Made by a program: the position numbers and the translations under genes
The notes under the pieces: model-generated
What the model saw: only the letters and a program-made list of their open reading frames with translations
Database searches by the model: none
Told to the model about the DNA's origin: nothing
Part shown: piece after piece, positions 18,340 to 28,025 of the stretch
How the letters are laid out: the number at the start of each line of letters is the position of its first letter
Numbering within the stretch: position 1 is the stretch's first letter
NCBI RefSeq assembly: GCF_019038465.1
Contig: NZ_JAFKRH010000038.1
Coordinates: 124,001 to 188,000 of the forward strand
Source of the DNA: Synechococcus sp. CCY 0621
Lineage (GTDB): Bacteria; Cyanobacteriota; Cyanobacteriia; PCC-6307; Cyanobiaceae
Reading direction: 5' to 3'
Length of the DNA: 64,000 bases

Positions 18340-20189
18340 TGCCTTCCCCGTTCCGTTCGAAGTCCGGCGATGCCGGCGGCCCGGCCCCCACCGGCAAGGG
18401 CGACGGACGCCGGGGCAAGGGAACGGCAACGCGGCGGGTCGTGGAGATCCAGCCGATTCCCACCGGACGGATGCTGGCCGTCTATCTGCTGCTCTGCGCC
18501 GCCCTGGTCGGACTGGCGGGTCGCCTGGCCTGGCTCCAGGTGGTGCAGGCGCCGGCGCTCCAGGCCAGGGCCAGGTCCATCCAGACCCAGGCGATCACCC
18601 CCATCGGCAAGCGGCGCACCATCGTCGATCGCATGGGCCGGCTGGTGGCCCTTGACGAGGAGCGCTTCACCCTCTGGGCCCATCCCCGTTACTTCAACCT
18701 GCCCGGGGACGAACCCCAGCAGATCCGCCCTCCCGCCGACGTCGTTCGGAAACTCTCCAAGGTGCTGGCGCAGCCGCCTGGAGAGCTGCTGCAGACCATT
18801 GGCAGCCGCCGCAGCGGCGTCAAGCTCGCCACAGGCCTGGATCCGGAAACGGCCCATCGGGTGCGGGAGCTGGGCATCAGCGGCATCGATCTGGAGGCCT
18901 ACCCGCAACGGGTTTACCCCCAGGGTCAGCTGTTCGCCAACGTGGTGGGCTTCCTCAACCTGGAGCGGGTCGCCCAGGCGGGTCTGGAGCAGAGCCGTGA
19001 CCGGGATCTGCGTCGCCAGGAGGTGACGATGAGCATGCGCCGCGGCGCCGACGGCACCCCCCTGCCGGATGGCCTCCAGGCCGGGGCGCTCTATGGCGAC
19101 GACCTGCGGCTGCAGCTCACCCTCGATGCCCGCCTGCAGCAGGTGGCCCAGCAGGCGCTGGGCAAGCAGGTGAAGCAATGGAGGGCCAAGCAGGGCGCCG
19201 CCCTGGTGATGAATGCCCGCAATGGCGAGATCCTGGCCCTGGCCTCCACCCCCAGCTACGACCCCAACACGTTCTGGAAGTACAACCCCGCCCTGTTCCG
19301 CGAATGGTCGGTGCAGGATCTCTACGAGCCCGGCTCCACCTTCAAGCCCATCAACCTGGCCCTGGCCCTGCAGGAAAAGGCGATCCGCCCCGGCGACAAG
19401 GTCAACGACGTGGGCCAGCTGAGCATCGGCGGCTGGCCGATCTTCAACCATGACCGCCGGGCCAACGGACTGATCGATTTCCCCACGGTGCTGCAGGTGT
19501 CCAGCAACGTGGCGATGGTGAAGGCCATGTCCCAGGTGAAGCGGGATCGCTTCTGGCACTGGCTGCGGGCCTTCGGCATCGACGAGATGCCCGACACCGA
19601 CCTGCCCGGGGCCGTGGCGGGCCAGCTGAAGAGCCGCCAGGAGTTCACATCGGCGCCGATCGAACCGGCGGTCGCCGCCTTCGGCCAGGGTTTCTCCCTC
19701 ACTCCCCTCAAGCTGCTCCAGCTGCACGGCATGCTCGCCAACGGCGGCCGGCTGGTGAGCCCCCACATCACCCGGGGCCTGCGATCCGGTGATGCCCTGG
19801 CCAGTGCAACGCCGCCGTCGGGGGTGCAACTGCTGGATCCTGCCGTGACCCGCACCGTCGTCAACTGGATGGAGACGGTGGTGGAACACGGCAAGGGGAT
19901 GAAGATCCCCGGTTATCGCATCGCCGGCAAGACGGGTACGGCCCAGAAGGCCCGCAACGGTGTCTACATCCCCGGGGCCAGGATCTGCAGCTTCGTGGCG
20001 ATCCTGCCGGGGGACGATCCCGGGTATGTGGTGCTGGTGGTGATCGACGAACCCCAGGGCGGCAACGCCTACGGCTCCACCGTGGCCCTGCCGGTGGCCC
20101 GCCAGATCGCCGAAGCCCTGCTCGTGATCGAGAAGGTGCCCCCCAGCCGGCCGATCGTCGGCGGCCCCCGCAGAGCCACGCCGTCCTGA
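18339..20189 (+). CDS. ftsI: septal peptidoglycan transpeptidase FtsI (PBP3-type)
   Basis: Class B penicillin-binding protein, ~616 residues, for septal cross-linking. A basic low-complexity cytoplasmic tail of ~45 residues precedes the anchor helix (MLAVYLLLCAALVGLAGRLA). The pedestal domain follows (VDRMGRLVALDEERFTLWA). The transpeptidase domain carries EPGSTFKPIN (SxxK nucleophile), VSSNVAMVKA (SxN) and IAGKTGTAQKA (KTG). It lacks the C-terminal PASTA repeats. The ATG shares a base with the stop of the upstream FtsL-like gene. A perfect palindrome lies directly after its stop. Confidence 0.96.
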   Translation: MPSPFRSKSGDAGGPAPTGKGDGRRGKGTATRRVVEIQPIPTGRMLAVYLLLCAALVGLAGRLAWLQVVQAPALQARARSIQTQAITPIGKRRTIVDRMGRLVALDEERFTLWAHPRYFNLPGDEPQQIRPPADVVRKLSKVLAQPPGELLQTIGSRRSGVKLATGLDPETAHRVRELGISGIDLEAYPQRVYPQGQLFANVVGFLNLERVAQAGLEQSRDRDLRRQEVTMSMRRGADGTPLPDGLQAGALYGDDLRLQLTLDARLQQVAQQALGKQVKQWRAKQGAALVMNARNGEILALASTPSYDPNTFWKYNPALFREWSVQDLYEPGSTFKPINLALALQEKAIRPGDKVNDVGQLSIGGWPIFNHDRRANGLIDFPTVLQVSSNVAMVKAMSQVKRDRFWHWLRAFGIDEMPDTDLPGAVAGQLKSRQEFTSAPIEPAVAAFGQGFSLTPLKLLQLHGMLANGGRLVSPHITRGLRSGDALASATPPSGVQLLDPAVTRTVVNWMETVVEHGKGMKIPGYRIAGKTGTAQKARNGVYIPGARICSFVAILPGDDPGYVVLVVIDEPQGGNAYGSTVALPVARQIAEALLVIEKVPPSRPIVGGPRRATPS

Positions 20190-20190
20190 G

Positions 20191-20204
20191 ACAGGGCCCT
20201 GTCC
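20191..20204. repeat. perfect 14-base palindrome after ftsI
   Basis: GACAGGGCCCTGTC begins one base after the ftsI stop codon. The flanks extend the symmetry imperfectly (TGAG on the left, CTCA on the right with one unpaired base). There is no T-tract, so it is not a canonical intrinsic terminator. It could be a zero-loop hairpin protecting the mRNA end or a protein-binding operator in the 100-base gap before tal. Confidence 0.55.
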
Positions 20205-20288
20205 TCATTCCCACAACCCTGGTGCCTGGCCCCGGGGGGCCGTGGCTAGCGTCAGCACCAGAAGACAGCGCGTCCGACCCGTCCCACG

Positions 20289-21458
20289 ATGGCCAACCTG
20301 CTCGAACAACTGGCCGCCATGACAGTGGTCGTGGCTGACACCGGCGACATTGAGGCGATACGCCAGTTCACGCCGCGGGATGCCACCACCAATCCGTCCC
20401 TGATCCTGGCGGCGGCCCAGATTCCCGCCTACCAGGAGCTGATCGACCGCTCCCTGCGCGAATCCCGCGAGGTGATCGGCGCCGCGGCCCCCGCCGAGGA
20501 CGTGGTGCGCGAGGCCATCGACGAGATCAGCGTCACCTTCGGCAAGGAGATCCTCAAGATCGTGCCGGGCCGGGTTTCCACGGAAGTGGATGCGCGCCTC
20601 AGCTACGACACCGAGGCCACGATCACCAAGGCCCGCAAGCTGATCGGCCTCTACGCCCAGGCCGGCATCGGCACCGACCGCGTGCTGATCAAGATCGCCT
20701 CCACCTGGGAGGGCATCAAGGCGGCGGAAGTGCTTGAGCGCGAAGGCATCCACTGCAACCTCACCCTGCTGTTCGGGTTCTCCCAGGCCGTGGCCTGCGC
20801 CGAAGCGGGTGCCACCCTGATTTCCCCCTTCGTGGGGCGCATCCTCGACTGGTACAAGAAGTCCACCGGTCGTGACAGCTATCCCGGCCCGGAGGATCCT
20901 GGCGTGCAGTCCGTCACACGGATCTTCAACTACTTCAAGACCTACGGCTATGGCACCGAGGTGATGGGCGCCAGCTTCCGCAACCTCGACGAGATCATCG
21001 AGCTGGCGGGCTGCGACCTGCTGACGATTTCGCCCGCCCTGATGGACCAGTTGCGCCAGAGCGAAGAGCACCTGGAACGGCGTCTTGACGCCTCCCAACC
21101 CGGCGCCAGCGAGGCCAGGATCCACGTCGACGAGCCCACCTTCCGCACGATGATGGCGGCCGATCCGATGGCCAGCGAGAAGCTCGATGAGGGCATCCGC
21201 GGCTTTTCCAAGGCCATCGAGACCCTGGAAGGCCAGCTGGCCCACCGGCTGGCGGTGATCGAGGGCGGAGCCGCCTTCACCCACGCGGTGCACGAGATCT
21301 TCCTGCTCAACGACCTCGACGGCGACGGCTGCATCACCCGCGAGGAATGGCTCGGCAGCGATGCCGTCTTCGATGCCCTCGACACCGACAACGACGGTCG
21401 CCTGGCCCCGGAGGATGTGCGTGGCGGCCTGGGAGCTCCCCTGGCGATCAGCCGCTGA
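20289..21458 (+). CDS. tal: transaldolase with C-terminal EF-hand pair
   Basis: Transfers a dihydroxyacetone unit between sugar phosphates in the oxidative pentose phosphate pathway, which drives night-time NADPH formation. Residues 1-~330 are the TIM-barrel enzyme: [14 protein letters not shown] is the first signature, and [20 protein letters not shown] contains the Schiff-base Lys. The C-terminus adds two EF-hand loops, [12 protein letters not shown] and [12 protein letters not shown], with Asp or Glu at the calcium positions. The extension is known in cyanobacterial transaldolases and suggests calcium binding, but no effect on activity can be read from the sequence. Confidence 0.97.
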   Translation: MANLLEQLAAMTVVVADTGDIEAIRQFTPRDATTNPSLILAAAQIPAYQELIDRSLRESREVIGAAAPAEDVVREAIDEISVTFGKEILKIVPGRVSTEVDARLSYDTEATITKARKLIGLYAQAGIGTDRVLIKIASTWEGIKAAEVLEREGIHCNLTLLFGFSQAVACAEAGATLISPFVGRILDWYKKSTGRDSYPGPEDPGVQSVTRIFNYFKTYGYGTEVMGASFRNLDEIIELAGCDLLTISPALMDQLRQSEEHLERRLDASQPGASEARIHVDEPTFRTMMAADPMASEKLDEGIRGFSKAIETLEGQLAHRLAVIEGGAAFTHAVHEIFLLNDLDGDGCITREEWLGSDAVFDALDTDNDGRLAPEDVRGGLGAPLAISR

Positions 21459-21533
21459 ACCACCCACTGCGCCCCATTCCTTGATCGGACGTTCACCTTG
21501 ATGGGCAAAGATGGGGCCCCTTCTACCTGACGA

Positions 21534-21923
21534 ATGGCCCACACCGTCCATGCCCTCGACACGATGCGTGCCCTCGCCGCCAAGGGTGAGGTGAGGGATG
21601 TCGCGGCAGGATCCGTCATCTTTCGCGCCGGTGAAGCCGGTGACTGCATGTTCGGCCTGCTGGAGGGAACCGTGCGCCTGAGCTGGAACGCCGATGCGGG
21701 CCATGAGGACATCCAGGCCGGCGACGTCTTCGGAGCCGGCGCCCTGGTCACGGCCGAACACCGCCGCTACGGCCAAGCCACGGCGCTCACCGCCTGCAAG
21801 CTGCTGGTCATGAACCGCGAGAAATTCCTGTTCGCCGTCCAGGAGGCGCCGATGTTCGCCATTGAGTTGCTGGGCTCAATCGACCAGCGCCTGCGCGACC
21901 TCAAAGGCGTGACCCGCCACTGA
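21534..21923 (+). CDS. single-domain cyclic-nucleotide-binding-fold protein (Crp/Fnr-like, no HTH)
   Basis: A 129-residue protein containing only the double-stranded beta-helix of the CRP/FNR sensor. GSVIFRAGEAGDCMFGLLEG and the following beta strands are typical, and FGAGALVTAEHRRYGQATAL replaces the phosphate-binding cassette. The classic Arg-Ser pair for cAMP is not obvious, so the ligand is uncertain. It ends after one helix (ELLGSIDQRLRDL) where a DNA-binding domain would normally begin, so it cannot act as a conventional transcription factor alone. It follows tal by 75 bases on the same strand. Confidence 0.85.
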   Translation: MAHTVHALDTMRALAAKGEVRDVAAGSVIFRAGEAGDCMFGLLEGTVRLSWNADAGHEDIQAGDVFGAGALVTAEHRRYGQATALTACKLLVMNREKFLFAVQEAPMFAIELLGSIDQRLRDLKGVTRH

Positions 21924-21958
21924 GGCTGGGTAGGCCGGTGATGGGCTGGGGAGTTGCC

Positions 21959-23098
21959 TCAGCCCCGCTGGAAGAGCAGCCGCCGGATCACACGCTGGGC
22001 GATCTCCCCGTAGCCCATCTCACCGGAGAGGATCTGGGCGATGCGCTGGGGGGCGGTGGGGCGCTTGACGCCCAACTGGTAGCCCACCCGGGGCACCCGG
22101 TAGAACACCTGGGCGATGCGTTTGCCCCAGGCCATCGAATCACCCCAGGCCTCGCGCATGCGCAGGCTGTACTGCTCCAGGGCAGGTCCCTCGCCATCCA
22201 GCCAACGGTCGAGGGCGGCGGCCGCTTCGCAACCACTCAGCAGGGATGGGCGCAGGCCTTCGGCCAGGAAGGGATCACAGAGGGAGGCGGCATCACCGAC
22301 CGCCACCAGTCCGGGCCCGTGCAGGGCATGGTGGCCGTTCCAGAGCCGCAGCTGGCCGTGGCGGCGATCGCCGGCGTCCGCAGGCAGCCCCAGACTGGGC
22401 AGCAGGGCGGAGAGCACCGCCTCGCTGTCGGCCTCCTGCTGGCCGACGAAGGTGCCCACCCCGATGCTGAAGCCCCCCTTGCGGGGAAACACCCAGCAGA
22501 AGCCGTGGTGCACCAGGCCGAACTCGAAGCGGGCCATGTCGGCGGGATCCGGATCCGCCGCCACCTCCACCGAAACGGTGGCCGCGAAGCGGGGACGGGG
22601 CGGGCCCAGGCCGAGGGGCGCCGCGAAACGGGAGCCGGAGCCATCAGCGATCACCACGGCCCTGGCCCGCAGCGGCCCTTCGCCTGGCCCCGACACCTCC
22701 CAGAGGCCATCGGCACAGCGCTCGATCCGCTCGGCCCTGCAGCCATGGCGCAGGTCGCCGCCCGCCTGGACGGCCTGCTCGGCCAGGAAGGCATCCAGCA
22801 CGCTGCGGCGCACGATCCAGAAGGGGGCCTCGCCGGGCAGCTCCGCCGTCACCGGATCCTCCAGACACCAGGTGAACCGCACCCGGCGGATCACCTGGTC
22901 GACGCTGGGGGTCAGATCGAAGGGGAACCAGCGCTGCACCGAGGCGGCCATGCCGCCACCGCAGGGTTTGGACCGTCCCGGGGCCTGGGCCTCCAGCAGG
23001 ATGACGCGGCGGCCACGGGCCGCCAGATGGAAGGCCGCCGCGCCGCCCGCCGCCCCGGCGCCGACGACGATCACATCGGCATGGGCGGTCTGGCTCAC
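21959..23098 (-). CDS. geranylgeranyl-reductase-family FAD oxidoreductase
   Basis: A 379-residue flavoprotein. [19 protein letters not shown] is the FAD Rossmann loop, [11 protein letters not shown] is the signature of the geranylgeranyl reductase/ChlP family, and [18 protein letters not shown] is the GD motif binding the FAD ribityl chain. It is shorter and more divergent than ChlP (which has KPCGGAIP), so it is probably a paralogue acting on another isoprenoid or lipid. The ATG overlaps the frr stop (23095-23098), placing it in the pyrH-frr transcript. Confidence 0.87.
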   Translation of the reverse strand: MSQTAHADVIVVGAGAAGGAAAFHLAARGRRVILLEAQAPGRSKPCGGGMAASVQRWFPFDLTPSVDQVIRRVRFTWCLEDPVTAELPGEAPFWIVRRSVLDAFLAEQAVQAGGDLRHGCRAERIERCADGLWEVSGPGEGPLRARAVVIADGSGSRFAAPLGLGPPRPRFAATVSVEVAADPDPADMARFEFGLVHHGFCWVFPRKGGFSIGVGTFVGQQEADSEAVLSALLPSLGLPADAGDRRHGQLRLWNGHHALHGPGLVAVGDAASLCDPFLAEGLRPSLLSGCEAAAALDRWLDGEGPALEQYSLRMREAWGDSMAWGKRIAQVFYRVPRVGYQLGVKRPTAPQRIAQILSGEMGYGEIAQRVIRRLLFQRG

Positions 23099-23634
23099 AC
23101 CTTGAGGATCTCGGCTTCCTTCTCCGCCAGCTTCTTCTCCAGTTCGGCGATGTAGCGATCGGTCAGCTTCTGGACCTTCTCCTGCTCGTCATGGCTCTGG
23201 TCCTCGGAGAGCTCACCGTCCTTCTCCTGCTTCTTGATCCGGTCAACGCCCTCACGGCGGAGGTTGCGCAGACCCACCTTGCCCTCCTCGGCGTACTTGG
23301 CCGCCAGCTTGCAGAGCTCCTTGCGGCGGTCCTCGGTGAGGGGCGGGATGTTGATGCGGATCAGGCGGCCGTCGTTGTTGGGGGTCAGGCCCAGATCACT
23401 CATGGCGATCGCCTTCTCGATCAGCGCCATCGAGCCCCGATCAAAGGGCTGGATCTGGATCGTCTGGGCGTCGGGGGTGGAGATCGTCGCCAGCGACTTG
23501 AGCGGCGTGTCGGCCCCGTAGTACTCAACGGTCAGCTTGTCGAGCAGGGAGGGGTTGGCCCGACCGGTGCGGATGGTGTTGAAGGTGCGCTGGGTGGCTT
23601 CCACCGACTTGCGCATGCTGGCTTCGAGATCCAT
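23095..23634 (-). CDS. frr: ribosome recycling factor
   Basis: Splits post-termination ribosomes together with EF-G. About 179 residues with the usual two-domain pattern. [19 protein letters not shown] is the conserved N-terminal block, [20 protein letters not shown] follows, and [16 protein letters not shown] and the long C-terminal helix close the protein. The start ATG (23632-23634) precedes [13 protein letters not shown]. It lies 28 bases after pyrH on the same strand; pyrH-frr is a widespread bacterial pair. Confidence 0.98.
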   Translation of the reverse strand: MDLEASMRKSVEATQRTFNTIRTGRANPSLLDKLTVEYYGADTPLKSLATISTPDAQTIQIQPFDRGSMALIEKAIAMSDLGLTPNNDGRLIRINIPPLTEDRRKELCKLAAKYAEEGKVGLRNLRREGVDRIKKQEKDGELSEDQSHDEQEKVQKLTDRYIAELEKKLAEKEAEILKV

Positions 23635-23662
23635 GGCAGGGGAAGGGCGGAGGGGGAGAGGG

Positions 23663-24382
23663 TCAGCGGGGGGGCGCCGGCACGATGCTGGTCCCGATGG
23701 GCTCACCGGCGACGGCCCGTCCGATGTTGCCCGAGCCGAACAGGTCGAAGACCACGATCGGGATGGCGTTGTCCTTGCAGAGGGCGATGGCGGTGCTGTC
23801 CATCACCTCGAGCTCGCCGCTGAGCACGTCGAGGAAGGTGAGGGTCTCGTAACGAACTGCGTCGGCATGCTTGGCGGGGTCCTTGTCGTAGACCCCATCC
23901 ACCTTGGTGGCCTTGAAGATCACATCGGCGTTGATTTCAGCGGCCCGCAGGGCGGCGGTGGTGTCGGTGGTGAAGAAGGGGTTGCCGCAGCCGGCACCGA
24001 AGATCACCACCCGCCCCTTTTCCAGGTGCCGGATGGCCCGGCGGCGGATGTAGGGCTCGGCCACCTCCTGCATGGAGATGGCGCTCTGGACGCGGGTCGG
24101 CACACCGACACGCTCGAGGCCGTCCTGGAGCGTGATGGCATTCATCACCGTGGCCAGCATGCCGACGTAGTCCGCCGTGGCCCGGTCCATCCCCGCGGCT
24201 GAACCCTTCAGCCCCCGGAAGATGTTGCCGCCACCCACCACGATGGCCAGCTGGGTGCCCCCGGCCACCACCTCGACCACATCCTTGGCAATCGCCTGAA
24301 CGATGGCGGGATCGATCCCATAACCCTGGCCCCCCATCAGCGCTTCACCGCTGAGTTTGAGGAGAACGCGCCTGTAGGCCAT
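23663..24382 (-). CDS. pyrH: UMP kinase
   Basis: Phosphorylates UMP to UDP in pyrimidine synthesis. About 239 residues of the amino-acid-kinase fold. [14 protein letters not shown] is the N-terminal phosphate loop, [16 protein letters not shown] is the second glycine loop, and [20 protein letters not shown] is the UMP and GTP-effector region. ATG at 24382 gives [12 protein letters not shown], the standard start; the in-frame extension upstream is antisense to the next small gene. It heads the pyrH-frr-flavoprotein operon. Confidence 0.98.
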   Translation of the reverse strand: MAYRRVLLKLSGEALMGGQGYGIDPAIVQAIAKDVVEVVAGGTQLAIVVGGGNIFRGLKGSAAGMDRATADYVGMLATVMNAITLQDGLERVGVPTRVQSAISMQEVAEPYIRRRAIRHLEKGRVVIFGAGCGNPFFTTDTTAALRAAEINADVIFKATKVDGVYDKDPAKHADAVRYETLTFLDVLSGELEVMDSTAIALCKDNAIPIVVFDLFGSGNIGRAVAGEPIGTSIVPAPPR

Positions 24383-24482
24383 CGGCTCATGCGATCGGCC
24401 GAACAGTAGCAACCCTCCCAGCGGCGCCACCAGGTTGCCCGCCGCTGCGTCAGCCGCTTCACTTCCCCAAAGGAGCACCGCC

Positions 24483-24668
24483 ATGGCCCTCGACCAGCCC
24501 GGACCCCGCAGCAGCGATGTGATGGCCCGGCTGACGCTGTCGGCCATGGATCGGGCCAGCGGCAGCCCCGGATTCTGGGGCGAGCCCGAGGTGCACCGGG
24601 CGCTGCTGGTCAGCGGGCTGTCGGTGCTGGTCTGCAGCCTGGCCCGGCTGAGGGCCGACCTGGACTGA
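24483..24668 (+). CDS. small hypothetical protein
   Basis: 61 residues from an ATG at 24483. It has a soluble N-terminal half ([20 protein letters not shown], then a Trp-containing [10 protein letters not shown]) and a hydrophobic C-terminal segment ([19 protein letters not shown]). It is divergent from pyrH by about 100 bases and convergent with cobO, ending 15 bases from that stop. I cannot assign a family. The helix pattern and position between two conserved genes favour a real gene. Confidence 0.5.
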   Translation: MALDQPGPRSSDVMARLTLSAMDRASGSPGFWGEPEVHRALLVSGLSVLVCSLARLRADLD

Positions 24669-24683
24669 TCGCCCTCGCCCGGG

Positions 24684-25385
24684 TCAGTACTCGATGCCCG
24701 CCTGGGCCTTCACCCCCTGCTCCCGGAACGGATGGCGCACCGCCTTCATCTCCGTGACCAGATCGGCCCGCTCCAGCAGGGCCGCCGGGGCGCCGCGGCC
24801 GGTGAGGGCTACGTGGGTGAGGGGCGGGCGCAGGGCGAGACCTTCCAGCACCTGGTCGGGGGCGAGATAGCCCAGCTTGAGGGCCACGTTGATCTCATCG
24901 AGCACCACCAGCTTGCGGTCGGCGTCAGCGAGGTAGGCACAGGAGCGCTCCCAGGCGCTCTGCACCAGCTGGCGGTCCCGTTCCCGGTCCTGGGTCTCCC
25001 AGGTGAACCCCTCGCCCAGGGCATGCCAGTGGAGCGCCTCACCGAAGCGCTCCAGGGCCCGGGCCTCCCCTGGCTGCCAGCCCCCCTTGATGAACTGCAC
25101 CACCGCCACGTTCTCGCCATGGCCCAGGGTGCGCAGCACCAGGCCCAGGGCGGCCGTGGTCTTGCCCTTGCCCTCGCCGGTGAAGACGAGCACCAGGCCC
25201 TTCTCCAGGTTCCGCTCCCCCACCCGCTGCTGCTGCACCTCCCGACGGCGCTGCATGCGGCGCCGGTAGGCCTCCTGGTCCACCTCGGGGGCCAGGTCGC
25301 CGCCCGGGCCCAGCTCCTCGGCCTGGCGATCCAGCGCCAGAGCCTCGTCGGGGGCGGCTGGGGTCGTGGAGGCGATCGCCGTCAT
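24684..25385 (-). CDS. cobO: cob(I)yrinic acid a,c-diamide adenosyltransferase
   Basis: Attaches the adenosyl ligand to the cobalt of corrinoids. A 233-residue protein of the CobA/CobO/BtuR P-loop family. [20 protein letters not shown] is the inverted-type P-loop, [19 protein letters not shown] is the corrin-binding region, and [16 protein letters not shown] is Walker B. The N-terminal ~50 residues are variable and contain the basic [17 protein letters not shown] helix. It belongs to the same pathway as cobK at 2.9 kb. Confidence 0.95.
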   Translation of the reverse strand: MTAIASTTPAAPDEALALDRQAEELGPGGDLAPEVDQEAYRRRMQRRREVQQQRVGERNLEKGLVLVFTGEGKGKTTAALGLVLRTLGHGENVAVVQFIKGGWQPGEARALERFGEALHWHALGEGFTWETQDRERDRQLVQSAWERSCAYLADADRKLVVLDEINVALKLGYLAPDQVLEGLALRPPLTHVALTGRGAPAALLERADLVTEMKAVRHPFREQGVKAQAGIEY

Positions 25386-25448
25386 CGGAAGCGCTGTGTG
25401 GTTGGCGCACTCTGGCGGAACCCCGAGCGCCCCGGGCGGCCCCGCGCC

Positions 25449-26645
25449 TCAGGAGGCCCGCAGGCGCGCCAGGGCGGTGTCGACGGCCTGCTGCTGATCG
25501 CGCCGCGTGATCCAGTGGTGGTAGGTGCGGGTGTGGATCGCCACGGAGTGACCCATCATCCGGGCGGCCACCGTGTCGGGCAGGCCGATGTGGATCGTGC
25601 GCACGGCCCAGGCATGGCGCAGGTCGTAGGGGGTGATCGGCAGCCCGTAGCGGCGGAACTGCTCCGCCACCCGCCGGCCCACCTGCTGCAGGGTGGTGCG
25701 GCGCAGGTCGGTGCAGACCCGGGGCAGCTCCGCCCCGCCCTCCCCCAGGCCCTCCAGGCCGAAGCGCTCCACCCAGTCGGGCTGGAACGGCCACACCTGG
25801 TGCTCGCCGGTCTTGCTGGTGGGCAGCACCCGCAGCACCCGGTCGCCCCCGGAAGCCAGGGCGGAGAGGTCGCAGAAGAACACCTCGTGGTTGCGCAGGC
25901 CGTAGGTGGCCATCAGGCCGTAGGCCAGGCGCCAGCGGGGGTTGGGGATGGCCGCCGCCAATTCCAGGATGCGGGCATCGCTGGGCAGGCCCCGGAAGCG
26001 GGCCACATGCAGGCCGTAGCCGCCGCTGCGCTCGCCCCAGTCGGCCGGCAGCGGCAGCTGCAGGTGGCGGGCCAGGGCCCCCAGGGCGATGCCGCACTGC
26101 TGGCGGCTGCGGCTGGCCAGTGGGTAGCTCTCCAGAACGCGCTCCAGCAGGGCCAGGTCGACGGCCGCCGGTGGGATCCCCGACGTGGCGGCCACCGCCG
26201 CCAGACGCCGCAGGTAGGGCCGGTAGGCACCGCTCCAGGTGCTGCGGCTGCCGGCGGGCCGGCGGCGACGGCGGGGATCGGCGAAGAAGGCGGCCTCGAA
26301 ACCGGCCAGGGCAGGCAGCAGTTCCCCAGCCTCAGGGGGCGCCACCGCTTCAGCCACCGCCTGAACCACTGCCGGGGCCGGGGCCGCCGCAGCGGGCGGG
26401 CGCCGGCGCCAGGGCTCCCAGCTGAAGGTTCCCTGCTCCACCGCCTGCCGCACCCGTTGCAGCTGCTCGAGGGCGGCAGCCACGCCGGCTCCGGTGGCCG
26501 GCAACCCCAGGCTGATGCGCTGCACCGGCCGCGCTGCCGTGCCCTTCGGGCAGGGCAGCGGCCCACGCAAACCCAGCCGCTGCTGGCGGATCTCCAGGCG
26601 CAGGCCGGTGCCCAAGGTCGCCAGACGCCGGTTTTCCTGTCGCAC
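25449..26645 (-). CDS. tyrosine recombinase (chromosomal XerC-like/phage-integrase family)
   Basis: A 398-residue protein from a GTG start. The N-terminal ~200 residues hold an Arg-rich region and a core-binding domain. The catalytic domain shows GLRNHEVFF (Arg I), [11 protein letters not shown] (beta-hairpin Lys), [12 protein letters not shown] (box II, with Tyr in place of the usual first His but Arg II kept), [14 protein letters not shown] (second box-II His and nucleophilic Tyr). It therefore looks active. GC content and codon use match its neighbours, no tRNA or direct-repeat att site is visible, and it lies between core genes cobO and hemH. Confidence 0.88.
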   Translation of the reverse strand: MRQENRRLATLGTGLRLEIRQQRLGLRGPLPCPKGTAARPVQRISLGLPATGAGVAAALEQLQRVRQAVEQGTFSWEPWRRRPPAAAAPAPAVVQAVAEAVAPPEAGELLPALAGFEAAFFADPRRRRRPAGSRSTWSGAYRPYLRRLAAVAATSGIPPAAVDLALLERVLESYPLASRSRQQCGIALGALARHLQLPLPADWGERSGGYGLHVARFRGLPSDARILELAAAIPNPRWRLAYGLMATYGLRNHEVFFCDLSALASGGDRVLRVLPTSKTGEHQVWPFQPDWVERFGLEGLGEGGAELPRVCTDLRRTTLQQVGRRVAEQFRRYGLPITPYDLRHAWAVRTIHIGLPDTVAARMMGHSVAIHTRTYHHWITRRDQQQAVDTALARLRAS

Positions 26646-26849
26646 CAGCGCTGCCGGGTCGACGTCAGCGCTGGCACCCGGATCGGAAGCGGCTGGCGGT
26701 GGCAGGGCGGCCAGGACGATGGCGCGGCAGGCAGGGACCTGAGCCGGAACCTACCGATGCCATCCCCAGGCCGCCAGGGTGCGGTTCCTTGCCAAGGTGG
26801 CGTCCGCCGGCGGTGGGCGGCGTTACGCTCATCGTTTCTGATAGAAAGC

Positions 26850-28025
26850 ATGGCCAGGGTCGGCGTGCTGCTGCTGAACCTCGGCGGTCCGGAACGGATC
26901 GAGGATGTCGGGCCATTCCTCTACAACCTGTTCTCCGATCCGGAGATCATCCGTCTGCCCACGCCGGCGCTGCAGAAGCCCCTGGCCTGGTTGATCAGCA
27001 CCCTGCGCAGCGGGAAATCAAAGGAGGCCTACCGCTCCATCGGCGGCGGTTCCCCCCTGAGGCGCATCACCGAACAGCAGGCCAGGGAACTGCAGAGCCG
27101 CCTGCGCCAGCAAGGCGTCGACGCCACCAGCTATGTGGCGATGCGCTACTGGCATCCCTTCACCGAATCGGCCGTGGGCGACATCAAGGCCGACGGTGTG
27201 GAGGAGGTGGTGGTGCTCCCCCTTTACCCCCATTTCTCGATCAGCACCAGCGGCTCCAGCTTCCGCGAACTGCAGCGGCTGCGCCAGGCCGACCCGGCCT
27301 TCCGGCGGCTGCCGATCCGCTGCATCCGCAGCTGGTACGACCATCCGGGCTACATCAATGCCATGGCCGGACTGATCGCCCGCGAGGTCAGCGCCTCCGA
27401 CACGCCGGACGCGGCCCACATCTTCTTCAGTGCCCACGGGGTGCCCAAGAGCTACGTGGAGGAGGCAGGCGATCCCTATCAGCAGGAGATCGAGGCCTGC
27501 GCCGCCCTGGTCATGACGCGTCTGGAGGAGTTGCTGGGCCATGCCAACCCCTCCACCCTCGCCTACCAGAGCCGGGTGGGGCCGGTGGAATGGCTCAAGC
27601 CCTACACCGAGGATGCCCTGCGGGAACTGGGCGAGCAGGGCGTCAAGGAGCTGGTGGTGGTGCCGATCAGCTTCGTCAGCGAGCACATCGAGACCCTCGA
27701 GGAGATCGACATCGAGTACCGGGAGATCGCCACGGAAGCCGGCATCAGCCACTTCCGTCGGGTGCCTGCCCTCGACACCGATCCCACCTTCATCCAGAGC
27801 CTCGCCGACCTGGTGCACGAGGCCATGGCGGGCCCGGAGGTGAACCTCGACATGGCGGCGCAGCTGCCCAAGAAGGTGAAGCTCTACCCCCAGGACAAGT
27901 GGGCCTGGGGCTGGAACAACAGTTCCGAGGTGTGGAACGGTCGCCTGGCGATGGTCGGATTTTCCGCTTTTCTGCTGGAATTGCTCACTGGTCAAGGCCC
28001 CCTGCATGCCCTCGGACTGCTCTGA
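26850..28025 (+). CDS. hemH: ferrochelatase with C-terminal CAB-like segment
   Basis: Inserts ferrous iron into protoporphyrin IX. 391 residues: the catalytic domain spans ~1-325 ([39 protein letters not shown] with the catalytic His, [14 protein letters not shown]). A linker ([19 protein letters not shown]) then joins a single membrane helix with the chlorophyll a/b-binding motif ([19 protein letters not shown]). This extension is standard for cyanobacterial and plastid type-II ferrochelatases and is thought to bind chlorophyll or carotenoid. The start is ATG 26850. Its last 20 bases overlap the M23 peptidase gene. Confidence 0.98.
   Translation: MARVGVLLLNLGGPERIEDVGPFLYNLFSDPEIIRLPTPALQKPLAWLISTLRSGKSKEAYRSIGGGSPLRRITEQQARELQSRLRQQGVDATSYVAMRYWHPFTESAVGDIKADGVEEVVVLPLYPHFSISTSGSSFRELQRLRQADPAFRRLPIRCIRSWYDHPGYINAMAGLIAREVSASDTPDAAHIFFSAHGVPKSYVEEAGDPYQQEIEACAALVMTRLEELLGHANPSTLAYQSRVGPVEWLKPYTEDALRELGEQGVKELVVVPISFVSEHIETLEEIDIEYREIATEAGISHFRRVPALDTDPTFIQSLADLVHEAMAGPEVNLDMAAQLPKKVKLYPQDKWAWGWNNSSEVWNGRLAMVGFSAFLLELLTGQGPLHALGLL

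Noticed and set aside
25449-26645. A mobile island or prophage around the tyrosine recombinase
   Set aside because: No tRNA, att-like direct repeats, other phage genes or change in composition are visible on either side.
24732-26849. Extension of the hemH frame upstream for more than 2 kb
   Set aside because: The extension is antisense to cobO and the recombinase and reads as low-complexity His/Gln/Gly. The ferrochelatase N-terminus begins at ATG 26850.
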